A stretch of 64,000 nt of DNA from Ancistrus triradiatus (taxonomy: Eukaryota > Chordata > Actinopteri > Siluriformes > Loricariidae), in NCBI GenBank assembly GCA_025084515.1, contig JAJAGP010002251.1:1-64000 (forward strand). Reading direction: 5' to 3'. The translations under genes were made by a program, and so were the position numbers. The notes under the pieces are model-generated. The model was not told the origin of the DNA. It saw only the letters and a program-made list of their open reading frames with translations, and did no database searches. Numbering within the stretch: the stretch's first letter is position 1; each line of letters begins with the position of its first letter. Of the stretch, positions 35,001 to 39,552 are shown one piece after another.

Positions 35001-36091
35001 TGTTAATGGGACTAACCAAAATTGACACGGGTGGGGTGCTGCATAGACACAAATGGCCATGTCTGGGGGAGGAACTTGCAAATCCGGGATCTCCTCCTTG
35101 GGACCTCCCATCCCTATGGGACTGTGGAAGCCTAATGGTGAAGGTACTGGATTATGGACCAGAAGATCCAGGTTCAAATCCCATCTCTGCCATGATGCCA
35201 CAGTGCACAATGCTCTTCACCCACAATTGCTTGGATTATAAGACTGTATCAGTTGTAAGTCACTCTGGTCTAAATTGACCAGCCAAGTTAACAGTAAAGG
35301 TGGAATATGGGTATGGGATGCCACAGAAGTACACCAATTTCTTTGTGGAAAGAAGCAGTCAGGTTGTACTGAGGTACTTGCCCTCCTCCCTTGACGGAGG
35401 GATCATGCACAGGGTTGGGAATGTGGGAGACTGGGAAATTGAGCAGGTCCAAACTGGGCAGCAAATGGAGATTGGGAGTTAAAGCAAATCACCATTAAAC
35501 TTGTGGGACTGTTTGGAACAATAACTGAAATGCATGAATAGGTGCATTTCACACGGACAGAATATTCATCTGGCAGGATTGGCTCTCTTATTAAACCAAT
35601 ATTTCTCATTTATTATTCACATGTCCCTTTAGGAACCCTTAATGGAAGAGTATGCCATCGCAGCTCAGGTGTTCAAGCTTAGCACCTGTGACATGTGCGA
35701 AATTGCAAGGAACAGCGTCCTGCAGAGTGGCATGTCACATGAGGTATGGTTTCTTGGTTTATTATCCCATGAACAGGTTTTATAGCACGCTGATTATGTC
35801 ATATTGAGCCTAGGTACGTCGTCTACAAAACAGGGAAGTAAAATGGATTCAGTACACATTATTAAATATACTGTGTATATACTATGTAAATGACTCATTA
35901 TATCATTAATGTATCCTTCCTATGTCCCTCATCAGGAGAAGGCACACTTCCTGGGTTCTGAGTACTTGAAGGATGGCCCAGCAGGCAATGATATCCGCAA
36001 GACAAATGTAGCTCAGATCCGTATGGCCTATCGTTATGAAACTCTGTGCTACGAGCTCAATCTCATCAGAGAAGGGGTGAAGGGCGAATAA
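11032..36091 (+). CDS. ampd1: AMPD1, muscle AMP deaminase (about 16 exons, exons 6-10 with indels)
   Basis: Cytosolic zinc enzyme that deaminates AMP to IMP in the purine nucleotide cycle, highly active in skeletal muscle. Exons placed: 11032-11053, (candidate 24077-24082), 25809-25971, 27515-27617, 28886-29051, 29502-29720, about 30175-30329, about 30714-30891, 31345-31472, 31614-31809, 33490-33616, 33700-33863, 34161-34281, 34734-34907, 35633-35743, 35936-36091. Order, phases and protein similarity follow vertebrate AMPD1 throughout. Landmarks are the DTHIH zinc motif (exon 8, indel-damaged), FDSVDDESKHSGH, RPHCGEAG and the catalytic STDDP. The N-terminal segment AFAEKVFASE-KDE is typical of AMPD1, and NRAS upstream plus DENND2C downstream support AMPD1 over AMPD2/3. 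Exons 6-10 carry frameshifts, an in-frame TGA and two homopolymer insertions; the other placed exons are clean. Either the assembly is poor between 29.6 and 31.8 kb or this allele is inactivated. Confidence 0.92.
11054..12111 (+). other. AMPD1 intron 1, left part
   Basis: Unique-looking intron sequence with no recognised repeat or exon. It contains only short incidental reading frames. Confidence 0.5.
12112..12896. mobile_element. TIR DNA transposon, non-autonomous (TA target)
   Basis: The ends form an inverted repeat: CAGTGGTATCTCGGTTCC at 12112 and GAACCGAGGTACCACTG ending 12896. Both are flanked by TA. CAGTGGTACCTCGGTTC-type ends with TA target duplication indicate the Tc1/mariner/pogo superfamily by family knowledge. 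No transposase is seen. The interior (about 12271-12400) resembles sequence at 41897-42000, so it may be composite. Confidence 0.75.
13105..13200. repeat. Dispersed repeat shared with 9035-9145
   Basis: The block ATCTGCTGTCACACAAGTAC with AAAGCATATGAGGAAG matches ATCTGCTGTCACACAGTAAT with AAAGCATGTAAGGAAG near 9081-9120. Family unknown. Confidence 0.5.
13386..14824. mobile_element. Palindromic (foldback) Tc1-like element
   Basis: Both ends are CAGTGGTGTG / CACACCACTG flanked by TA (13384-13385 and 14825-14826). The left arm (13386 to about 13910) is the reverse complement of the right arm (about 14280-14824), over roughly 520 bp. Both arms carry the same 3' portion of a Tc1-like transposase gene. 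The plus strand from 14110 encodes an N-terminal transposase segment (KGYKAISKALGLQRTTVRAI, then NLPRSG) with stop codons, and the catalytic middle is missing. It looks like a Tc1 element whose 5' end was replaced by an inverted copy of its 3' end. Confidence 0.85.
14827..15397 (+). other. AMPD1 intron 1, no feature recognised
   Basis: No transposon ends, RNA gene or exon identified in this stretch. Confidence 0.45.
15398..16910. mobile_element. TACAACC-ended DNA transposon, copy 1, interrupted by Tc1
   Basis: The left end TACACCCCCCAAGTCAGGAA and the right end (TTTTTCTGATTTGGGGTTGTA, ending 16910) are inverted repeats. Subterminal blocks (CATTGCAGACAGTATGAACC on the left, its complement near 16790 on the right) extend the inverted repeat. 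Two related copies lie at 19800-20881 and 24302-25133. A Tc1-like element at 16028-16752 is inserted in it. The family is widespread in fish; I cannot name it with certainty. Confidence 0.75.
16028..16752 (+). mobile_element. Tc1-like element nested in another transposon
   Basis: The ends CAGTGGGGCAAAAAGTATTT and TTTTTGCCCCACTG are inverted and flanked by TA (16026-16027, 16753-16754). Subterminal inverted repeats extend inward past CACATTGTAGGATTTTTAAA. The middle encodes the transposase C-terminal motif WPSQSPDLSPIENLWRELK (about 16390-16450), but the rest of the gene is deleted. At 725 bp it is about half the usual Tc1 length and is not autonomous. Confidence 0.85.
16911..17907 (+). other. 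AMPD1 intron 1, no feature recognised
   Basis: No repeats or exons recognised with confidence. Open frames here are short and show no family similarity that I recognise. Confidence 0.4.
17908..18381. mobile_element. Tc1-like non-autonomous relic (CAGTACTG ends)
   Basis: The left end CCGTACTGTGCAAAATCC and right end GACAGTACTG (18372-18381) fit the same terminal repeat as 21725-22146 and 51061. Internal sequence CTTCTACAGTCTGAGAAGAA with CTTGATCAGG matches the transposase region of the 21.7 kb copy, in opposite orientation. It is short and has no open frame. Confidence 0.65.
18382..19185 (+). other. AMPD1 intron 1, no feature recognised
   Basis: Nothing supportable as an exon, RNA gene or named repeat. 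Confidence 0.4.
19186..19345 (+). mobile_element. Old diverged SINE (family A-like)
   Basis: The block CCTGTGGTGACACAGTGGAT with AAGGTACTGGATTATGGACC and GGGTTCCAAACCC keeps the A-box/B-box layout of the SINE family at greater divergence. The tail is barely recognisable. Confidence 0.6.
19460..19760. repeat. Cryptic repeat of TCATAAT / ATGAGAT words
   Basis: The stretch is full of short related words on both strands (CATTATGAGATA, TCTCATAATTATGG, CTCATAATGTCA, CTCATAATAACAGGATATCT). It looks like a decayed tandem or palindromic repeat. Boundaries are approximate and the family is unknown. Confidence 0.45.
19800..20881. mobile_element. TACAACC-ended DNA transposon, copy 2
   Basis: The left end TACAACCCCAACTCAGAATA at 19800 and the right end (TTTTTCTGACTTGAGGTTGTA, ending 20881) are inverted. 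It shares internal blocks with copies 1 and 3, such as the GCATCCATTTCTGCATTCCA region. A SINE is inserted at about 20150-20301 with a target duplication, which makes this element older than that SINE. Confidence 0.8.
20150..20301 (-). mobile_element. SINE (family A) with visible target duplication
   Basis: Minus-strand copy from CATTTACATTATTTAGCAGA to CTAGACTACCGCAGTCCC. The direct repeat AAGATGTACA at 20143-20152 and 20302-20311 flanks it. That is the target-site duplication expected of LINE-mobilised SINEs. Confidence 0.85.
21725..22146 (-). mobile_element. Tc1-like relic with transposase N-terminal half
   Basis: The ends CAGTAGTGTGCAAAAGTCTT and AAGACTTTTGCACAGTATTG are flanked by TA (21723-21724, 22147-22148). 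The minus strand (about 21790-21986) encodes STVQRSLIRNGLYGRVAAKR and KDWNEDQWKRVLWRD, matching the second helix-turn-helix region and the start of the catalytic domain of Tc1 transposases. In the usual VLW-DES motif the DES is replaced by DHL. At 422 bp it is inactive. Confidence 0.85.
22369..22865. mobile_element. Non-autonomous TIR element (GTATTTTYCGGAC ends)
   Basis: The left end TACCTGTATTTTTCGGACC and the right-end complement TACCGTATTTTCCGGACT are inverted repeats. They are followed by ATAAGACGCAC-type subterminal words that recur at 22757 and 22823. The interior has no intact frame. Possibly pogo/Tigger-like, but not proven. Confidence 0.65.
22946..22973 (+). repeat. Microsatellite (GAAT)n
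   Basis: About seven units of GAAT in a row, beginning with ATGAATGAATG. Confidence 0.9.
23505..23790. repeat. Repeat with internally duplicated unit of about 112 bp
   Basis: CACAGTTGTACTATGAATTT followed by GGTAATTTGGCCACTTCATGG and TTCTACTGTCAAATTTCA (from about 23594) recurs from about 23706 with few changes. The unit also includes inverted-complement words (ACTATGAA / TTCATGGT). It looks like a decayed satellite or MITE dimer; family unknown. Confidence 0.65.
24192..24300. repeat. Short dispersed repeat ending at a transposon
   Basis: TGGGGTGCCCCAGCGGAGCA through AATAAGTGGG resembles the segment at 28118 in style (GGGGTGGAGCAGCGG). Possibly a second tRNA-like SINE family. Weakly supported. 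Confidence 0.35.
24302..25133. mobile_element. TACAACC-ended DNA transposon, copy 3, long inverted repeats
   Basis: The left end is TACAACCCCAAATCGTGAAT and the right end ATTTGAGGTTGCA. Inverted repeats of around 180 bp run inward: the GCAACACGTTCC / AAAAAAGTTGGGATGGGGAC block near 24440 matches the reverse of 24935-24965, including the TAGCCCTAAA word. No transposase frame is visible. Confidence 0.8.
25809..25971 (+). CDS. ampd1: AMPD1 exon 3
   Basis: The acceptor TTCAATAG ends at 25808 and the donor GTGAGA starts at 25972. It encodes TDDRMRAFAEKVFASETKDE followed by EEISLFGVAECPILNQEMAH, matching the AMPD1 N-terminal regulatory region. Phase fits exon 1 directly, with or without a small exon 2. 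Confidence 0.92.
26068..26290 (+). repeat. Dispersed repeat family B (TAGCGCTTTTTACAATGG)
   Basis: Shares CTGTAGCGCTTTTTACAATG, CATTGTCTCAAAGCAGCTTT, AGGGTGACAGTG and AGGAAAAACTCCCTAAACGT with copies at 36608, 47783 and fragments at 45935 and 51198. It is a common fish repeat whose class I cannot state. Confidence 0.75.
26291..27514 (+). other. AMPD1 intron 3, partly SINE-like
   Basis: Around 26924-26990 the words GAGTGGCTCAGTTGGTAGAG and CACTGGCTCC followed by GGTTTGAGGGTCTGAG look like the A and B boxes of another tRNA-derived repeat. The rest is unassigned. Confidence 0.4.
27515..27617 (+). CDS. ampd1: AMPD1 exon 4
   Basis: The acceptor TTTTAACAG ends at 27514 and the donor GTAGGT starts at 27618. 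It encodes KKHILRTQNVDDEPAYLEVP followed by HFQRVAITGDYAAG. The FQRV-ITGDYA-G motif is characteristic of the AMP deaminase N-terminal part. Confidence 0.93.
27890..28110 (+). repeat. Diverged fish SINE/repeat family C fragment
   Basis: TGTGTGGAGTTTGCATGTTT, CCAGTTTCCTCCCA and AAAAGACATGCG are hallmark words of a fish-wide tRNA-derived repeat. Related pieces lie on the opposite strand at 5590-5780, 32310-32465 and 41340-41545, and a head-end copy lies at 48037-48190. Confidence 0.6.
28118..28370 (+). repeat. Unassigned SINE-like repeat
   Basis: It starts GGTCCCATACTGGGGTGGAG with AGCAGCGGTCTAA (A-box like) and reads through to GGACAAAGCGAGGTAATTCA. No family assigned. Confidence 0.4.
28401..28565 (+). 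mobile_element. SINE (family A), older copy lacking the head
   Basis: Begins within the TTAAGGTACTGGACTATGAC segment, has a degraded B box GGGGTCACATCC, and ends in TAAATTCTATAAATGTAAAT. Confidence 0.75.
28566..28678 (-). mobile_element. SINE (family A), internally deleted, reverse
   Basis: Minus-strand copy ending with CTTAACCGCTAAGCTCCCAC and AGTCC. It faces the copy at 28401, so the two form an inverted pair upstream of AMPD1 exon 5. Confidence 0.75.
28732..28818 (-). mobile_element. SINE (family A) fragment, reverse
   Basis: Tail CATTTAGTCATTTAGCAGAC joined to the head GTACCTTAACCATTAGGCCA with the centre deleted. It lies about 65 bp upstream of the exon 5 acceptor. Confidence 0.75.
28886..29051 (+). 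CDS. ampd1: AMPD1 exon 5
   Basis: The acceptor CTTTCAG ends at 28885 and the donor GTAATG starts at 29052. It encodes VTMDDFELACKGLYRALNIR then EKYMKLAVQRFPHTASEYLC. The CKGLYRAL--REKYM block is highly conserved in AMP deaminases. Clean frame. Confidence 0.94.
29502..29720 (+). CDS. ampd1: AMPD1 exon 6 (one-base deletion)
   Basis: The acceptor GTGGCAG ends at 29501 and the donor GTGAGT starts at 29721. It encodes FTSPPKKGEDPFNTKSLPSA then VARMRDGVIYVYKDGAAADK. After TTCATG near 29677 the frame breaks: a single missing base moves the reading from the expected MDDRNVLIALIAQGP into another frame. The donor phase fits only the corrected frame. Confidence 0.9.
30175..30329 (+). CDS. ampd1: AMPD1 exon 7 (multiple indels, T-run insertion, TGA)
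   Basis: Homology continues in pieces. KTY and RRLK (30178-30202), then KFL-SK in a shifted frame, lead into a T14-G-T13 block at 30220-30247. After that come H-E-MLN and EELKNNPHRDF-equivalent codons. Reading straight through gives a TGA near 30268 and an extra T near 30314 before YNCR. The acceptor AG is not visible where expected; one base may be missing at 30174. The donor GTACAA starts at 30330. Confidence 0.75.
30714..30891 (+). CDS. ampd1: AMPD1 exon 8 with zinc-binding motif (indels)
   Basis: Codons for DTH-HAAAFMNPKHLL run from about 30714, with base losses in the DTHIH motif whose histidines bind zinc in AMP deaminases. FIKTSYR, then DAERVVHTS and NDLKEVFESLKLAP, follow in shifting frames. 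The end reads towards LT-DS-VDVHAG near 30891. No canonical acceptor AG or donor GT is visible at the expected points. Boundaries are approximate. Confidence 0.7.
31345..31472 (+). CDS. ampd1: AMPD1 exon 9 (indels)
   Basis: An acceptor GGCAG ends at 31344 and the donor GTAAGG starts at 31473. Codons for QTFQ, KYNPVGASEL and RDLYLKTDN then FATI are recognisable. Small shifts occur near 31346, 31361-31370 and 31407. Confidence 0.8.
31614..31809 (+). CDS. ampd1: AMPD1 exon 10 (indels and A-run insertion)
   Basis: The acceptor GATCAG ends at 31613 and GTTGTT follows 31809. Codons for EV-SDLEDARY and LAEPR run to 31668, where an A13-C-A10 block (31670-31693) interrupts. IYGSSPN, WIKLSRWFNK and IQVPRI then follow with single-base shifts. 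The exon ends in phase with exon 11 (ATC TA then TGAC). Confidence 0.78.
32310..32470 (-). repeat. Repeat family C fragment
   Basis: GTGGGAGGAAACCGGAGCAC, GGGGAGGACATGCAAACTCC and the tRNA-like end GGATTGAACCGGGGATGC (reverse B box) identify a minus-strand copy of the family also seen at 27890 and 41340. Confidence 0.65.
32485..33290 (+). mobile_element. Tc1-like transposase relic in AMPD1 intron 10
   Basis: The plus strand starts with an N-terminal-like segment KELSEDLRM near 32500. Later it reads NVLWTDESELVIFG (about 32890-32930), the first catalytic aspartate region of Tc1 transposases, followed by shifted fragments. Many stops and shifts show it is long dead. Terminal repeats were not located. 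Confidence 0.75.
33330..33425 (+). mobile_element. SINE (family A) fragment near AMPD1 exon 11
   Basis: GGGTTCAAATCCCACCTCC is present twice in tandem (33335 and 33353), then the SINE middle follows up to ACCCACATGCTAAATG. It ends about 65 bp before the exon 11 acceptor. Confidence 0.8.
33490..33616 (+). CDS. ampd1: AMPD1 exon 11
   Basis: The acceptor TATCTAG ends at 33489 and the donor GTGAGT starts at 33617. It encodes DIFRARNFVPHFGKMLENIF then MPIFQATIDPQSNPELSIFL. Clean frame. Confidence 0.94.
33700..33863 (+). CDS. ampd1: AMPD1 exon 12
   Basis: The acceptor TCCACAG ends at 33699 and the donor GTAAGT starts at 33864. It encodes VTGFDSVDDESKHSGHMFST and continues to YMYANIAILNQLR. GFDSVDDESK is a strong AMP deaminase signature. 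Confidence 0.95.
34161..34281 (+). CDS. ampd1: AMPD1 exon 13
   Basis: The acceptor TTATCAG ends at 34160 and the donor GTCAGA starts at 34282. It encodes ERGMNTFLFRPHCGEAGAIT then DNISHGLNLKK. The HCGEAG motif contributes active-site residues in this family. Confidence 0.95.
34734..34907 (+). CDS. ampd1: AMPD1 exon 14 (catalytic STDDP)
   Basis: The acceptor CCACAG ends at 34733 and the donor GTGAGA starts at 34908. It encodes PIAMSPLSNNSLFLEY and LVVSLSTDDPMQFHYTK. The aspartates of STDDP bind zinc and act in catalysis in AMP/adenosine deaminases. Confidence 0.96.
35117..35271 (+). mobile_element. SINE (family A), tail-less, in AMPD1 intron 14
   Basis: Head GGGACTGTGGAAGCCTAATG with AAGGTACTGGATTATGGACC, B box AGGTTCAAATCCC, and the GTATCAGTTGTAAGTCACTC end. 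The GATAAGGGCG tail is missing. Confidence 0.8.
35633..35743 (+). CDS. ampd1: AMPD1 exon 15
   Basis: The acceptor CTTTAG ends at 35632 and the donor GTATGG starts at 35744. It encodes EPLMEEYAIAAQVFKLSTCD then EIARNSVLQSGMSHE. Clean frame. Confidence 0.95.
35936..36091 (+). CDS. ampd1: AMPD1 last coding exon
   Basis: The acceptor CATCAG ends at 35935. It encodes EKAHFLGSEYLKDGPAGNDI then RKTNVAQIRMAYRYETLCYE and ends REGVKGE with stop TAA at 36089-36091. The stop overlaps an AATAAA hexamer (36086-36091). The mature 3'UTR probably extends further. Confidence 0.95.
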   Translation, partial: EKAHFLGSEYLKDGPAGNDIRKTNVAQIRMAYRYETLCYELNLIREGVKGE

Positions 36092-36607
36092 AGCCACTAA
36101 GCTCACTCTCAAACAAAACTTCCAACTTAATTATTGCCACATGACTTTAAATATCATATGATAAACATTTGTCCATGTCCATGAAATTGTTTGCTCATCT
36201 GTTTGGTTAAATTTCTGAATGTTAACCATTAGGTCAACATGTAACAAATTGCCTGTGGCTCAAAGATGAAACGCCATCGAGTGTCCAAAGGCTGTCCATA
36301 TTAATGCTCCTGCAGTCATTAAAAATATGACACATGGAATATGTTGTGCTTTTATTGTGCCTTTTTAATTTGTAAACTGTAAGGCAATACTTATTTTGAA
36401 TCCCGATATTGTACTCTCTCTCAACATGAAAACATTGTGCAGAAATGTACAAGAGTACAAGAAATGCAAAAGCAGAAGGTGGGTATTTATGACATCTATT
36501 CAACAATTCATTCGTTCATCTTCAGTAACTGCTTCATCCCATTCAAGGTCACAGCAGGTCCAGAACCCAGCCCAGCACAAAGTGAGACCCTACTATTCAA
36601 GTCTATC
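36092..36607 (+). other. AMPD1 3'UTR and start of intergenic spacer
   Basis: AT-rich sequence following the AMPD1 stop. No transposon recognised before 36608. The poly(A) site is not determined. Confidence 0.45.
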
Positions 36608-36915
36608 CAAGGAGTCAAGTCAAGTCAGATCTATTTATAAAGCGCTTTTTACAATGGAGCATTGTCTCAAAGCAACTTTACAAGTTTAGATTATCTCCTA
36701 ATAACTACGTCCATTCCCAAATTTAGCAAGCCTAGGGCGACAGAGGCAAGGAAAAACTCCCTGAGTGTTATAGGAAGAAACCTTGGGAGGACCAAGACTC
36801 AAGGACTCAAGGACATCACACACTCGCACATTCACTCACATCTAAGTGCAGTTTTAGAGGAGTTAATACATCCCCTGGTATGTTTTGGGGAGGAGGAGCA
36901 AACCCAGACACACAG
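36608..36915 (+). repeat. Dispersed repeat family B, longer copy
   Basis: AGTCAAGTCAGATCTATTTA, AAGCGCTTTTTACAATGGAG, AGGAAAAACTCCCTGAGTGT and GAAACCTTGGGAGGACCAAG are shared with 26068 and 47783. This copy extends into TTTTGGGGAGGAGGAGCAAA. Confidence 0.75.
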
Positions 36916-37670
36916 CCTATATTCCATTAGGATTTGAGCTGTACATAATAGGAGCTTCGTTAATGCTATTTTATACCCCTGGATTTCCTGTTTCTCTGCC
37001 TGCACTTGTGTGTGTGGTGCTGACCTGTAGTTGACCTAGATGTTTCATAGCTGTTTCACTTGCCCTTCATATAAAAGTGGAGGTGTGTTCTGACATCGAA
37101 TGTTAGCCTCGCAAAGAGGTAATGGAATAGTGGGGAGAACATGCTAGACTCCAAAAGAAGAGACCCCCGTCCTGCCTGCTGTGCCACCACTGACCTGTTC
37201 CATTTACATGTAATACTCATTTCCTCTAAAACATACAGCCTGTGGACACTGTAATTTACTTTTTATTATTACCATCAATTATTATGAAAAGAAAAATACA
37301 AACATCTTGTCTATATTATGGATGATCCATTAAACATCATTGTTTCGTCTTGCTGCAAAAACCCCAAATGAGCTTAAATGTCAACATAAGCACATTAAAT
37401 TGCATCTGTTTCATCTGCTTTACTGTTTTACACCTTTGTTACCAATTCATTATGAATACTCACCCCAAACGTTCATTTGCCTGACATTTCATCATGTACA
37501 TGTACTATATTTTAGCTTTATAGTAGTCCTCAATATCTGTCCCATAAATGAAAAAGCAAAGGAACAAGGTTCTACACTTACTGATCATAGGACATGGCAT
37601 CACTTGTTAGTCTCCAGTTAGATTTTTCCATTCACAATTAGTTGGCAGTGCTGGGGCTTAAATCCTGGAC
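36916..37670. other. AMPD1-DENND2C intergenic spacer
   Basis: No exon, RNA gene or named repeat recognised. Confidence 0.45.
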
Positions 37671-37846
37671 CTTACATTTACAGCATTTAGCAGACACCCT
37701 TATCCAAGGAGACTTACAATTGATACAGTCTTACAATCCAAGCAACTGTGGGTCTTGCTCAAGGACCCAACAGTGGTATCTTGGCAGAGGTGGGATTTGA
37801 ACCCTGGACCTTTTGGTCCATAGTCAAGTACCTTAACCACTAGGCT
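37671..37846 (-). mobile_element. SINE (family A) joined to a tRNA-Glu-like sequence
   Basis: Minus-strand copy from the tail CATTTACAGCATTTAGCAGA to CTTAACCACTAGGCTT. Instead of the normal head (ACTGTGGTAGCC), the 5' end on the minus strand passes straight into the 3' end of the tRNA-Glu-like sequence. Confidence 0.85.
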
Positions 37847-37917
37847 TCCCTGACCAGGAATCGAACCCCGCCGCGGCAGTGAGAACGCCAAATCCTAGCC
37901 ACTAGACCATCATGGGA
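37847..37917 (-). pseudogene. tRNA-Glu(CTC)-like gene, degenerate
   Basis: On the minus strand the 71 bases follow tRNA-Glu: D arm GATGGTCTAGTGGCTAGGAT, anticodon stem-loop with loop TTCTCAC (anticodon CTC) and T loop GGTTCGATTCC ending TCAGGGA. The acceptor stem has mismatches (TCCCATG against TCAGGGA) and one base is missing in the T stem, so I call it a probable pseudogene. A SINE lies immediately downstream on the same strand, and a short SINE-head fragment (37930-37958) lies just upstream. Confidence 0.75.
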
Positions 37918-37929
37918 CCTTCCCAGTCC

Positions 37930-37958
37930 TCAAACCACTATGGTACCACAGTCACTAC
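37930..37958 (-). mobile_element. SINE (family A) head fragment
   Basis: AAACCACTATGGTACCACAG is the reverse of the SINE head region. It lies on the other side of the tRNA-Glu-like sequence. Confidence 0.5.
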
Positions 37959-38479
37959 GCCAAATTGCGCACAGCAACAAACATTCAGAATGCCAGTCTT
38001 TGTATACACACAAAGTGCACATAAATATTAACTGTACCTGATAGATTTGTAACAGTTGTGCAAAGAAGATCCACTGTACTCTCAGGTGCTCTAGTATCAG
38101 TGCTTCTTTGAGTAGAGGACCTGTGTTGGTGCTTTCCCATTGGTGGAACATGTCAACTGTGCATGAATACCCTTGTAAACATACAAAATGCATACAAATG
38201 GAAGATGTACCGAATGAATTTGTATGAAGCAAATCATGTTTCAGTGAATGTACCATCATGTTCTCAAATGCCTTCCAAAATGGTTTGCGTCAATAAAGGA
38301 CAATTAATGGCTGCTTTATTTTGTCTTATTCCTTCTCATGGTTTTGTTTTGTTGGAAAGACCATGGCATTGTTTTCTGGTTTTGCGGATGAAGTGCATTG
38401 TGATCAGAAGCAGAGATGATTGCACGGATGACGGCTCAGCCCATCTGCTGATTCACTGAGAAGAAAGTTTGCTCAGATG

Positions 38480-38902
38480 GCAGAGTGACAGCAGCGCTCG
38501 GAGCGCACGGGATAGAAACCGAGTCTGCTTGTAGCGTGTTGGCGGTTTCTTCGTTAAGTTTACGCACATTTACACATCGCAGCGGATTAAAACGGGACTT
38601 TCATAAAGTTGAGGCTTCCTACAAACTCGTGTTTGTTCCCGAAGAGGACCAACAGAGTGGAGAATGAATAGGAATGAGCTAACAGGCTAATTAGCGTATT
38701 AGCTTGAATCTTAGGGCACCACTGCTTGAGAAATGTCAACTTTCAGCCAGTGACTCGTGAACAGAACGACTTTTGGACTTTTGTACGTACGTCCTCCAAC
38801 GCCTGAAGTGCTTTTCTTTTCAGACCAACTAAGCTCTCTAAAGCGGTCTCTTACTTGAAGAGATACTCGCCGCTTTCGGTAAAGTGACCACTTAAAGCCG
38901 GG
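38480..38902 (+). promoter_or_regulatory. dennd2c: Probable DENND2C promoter and untranslated first exon
   Basis: A locally CpG-rich segment (GCAGCGCTCGGAGCGCACGG at 38491, ACATCGCAGCGG at 38574, CTCGCCGCTTTCGG at 38866) stands out from AT-rich flanks. It ends in an excellent donor GGG/GTGAGTAC at 38903. It lies between the AMPD1 end and the DENND2C coding exons. No long frame is present, so it would be 5'UTR. It is inferred from composition, donor and position only. Confidence 0.5.
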
Positions 38903-39398
38903 GTGAGTACTTTTTACGGTTTTTAACTTTCCACTGTTCTTTCCTCTTGTCGTTTACTCGCTTTAAATCGTCTTACATTTCGTAATTTGCCGTAAGCAAT
39001 TTGAAATGGTTAAAAACAATAACAACATCTGTTTTCTAGCCTGTTGTTTCTCCCTGCCTACGCGATATGGAAGAATATATCGCGATGCTTAATTTCGCAA
39101 TACATTTCCACCATAAACAGTGTGTGGTATCGCGATATTTAGTTTACCTGAGCTCTGGGCAACAAAAGAGGTGGGTTAGGTGTTAGATATTTACATATTT
39201 CATCAGAAAAATGAGGGAAATTGGTACAAAAATAGAGTGAAGTCAAGGTGTTGCACTATTTCAACACTAAGTCTCAAATACTAGTTTGTTTTACTACTAG
39301 TCAAAAGTACAAATGTTCTATGAAACCACACTGTGTGACTGCCTTTGAGCTCTCATAGTTTTTACAGGAGATCCCACTGCAAAAACTAAATAAATATG

Positions 39399-39552
39399 AA
39401 CTGTGGTAGCCTAGCGGTTAAGGTACTGGACTCTGAACCAGAAGGTCCAGGGTTCAAATCCCTCCTCTGCCACTGTTGGGTCCTTGAGCAAGATCCTTTG
39501 CTTGGATTGTAAGTTGCTCTGGATAAGGGCGTCTGCTAAATGCTGTCAATGA
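39399..39552 (+). mobile_element. SINE (family A), internal deletion
   Basis: Head CTGTGGTAGCCTAGCGGTTA, B box GGGTTCAAATCCC, tail CTCTGGATAAGGGCGTCTGC. The AACCCACAAT segment before the tail is missing. Confidence 0.85.
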
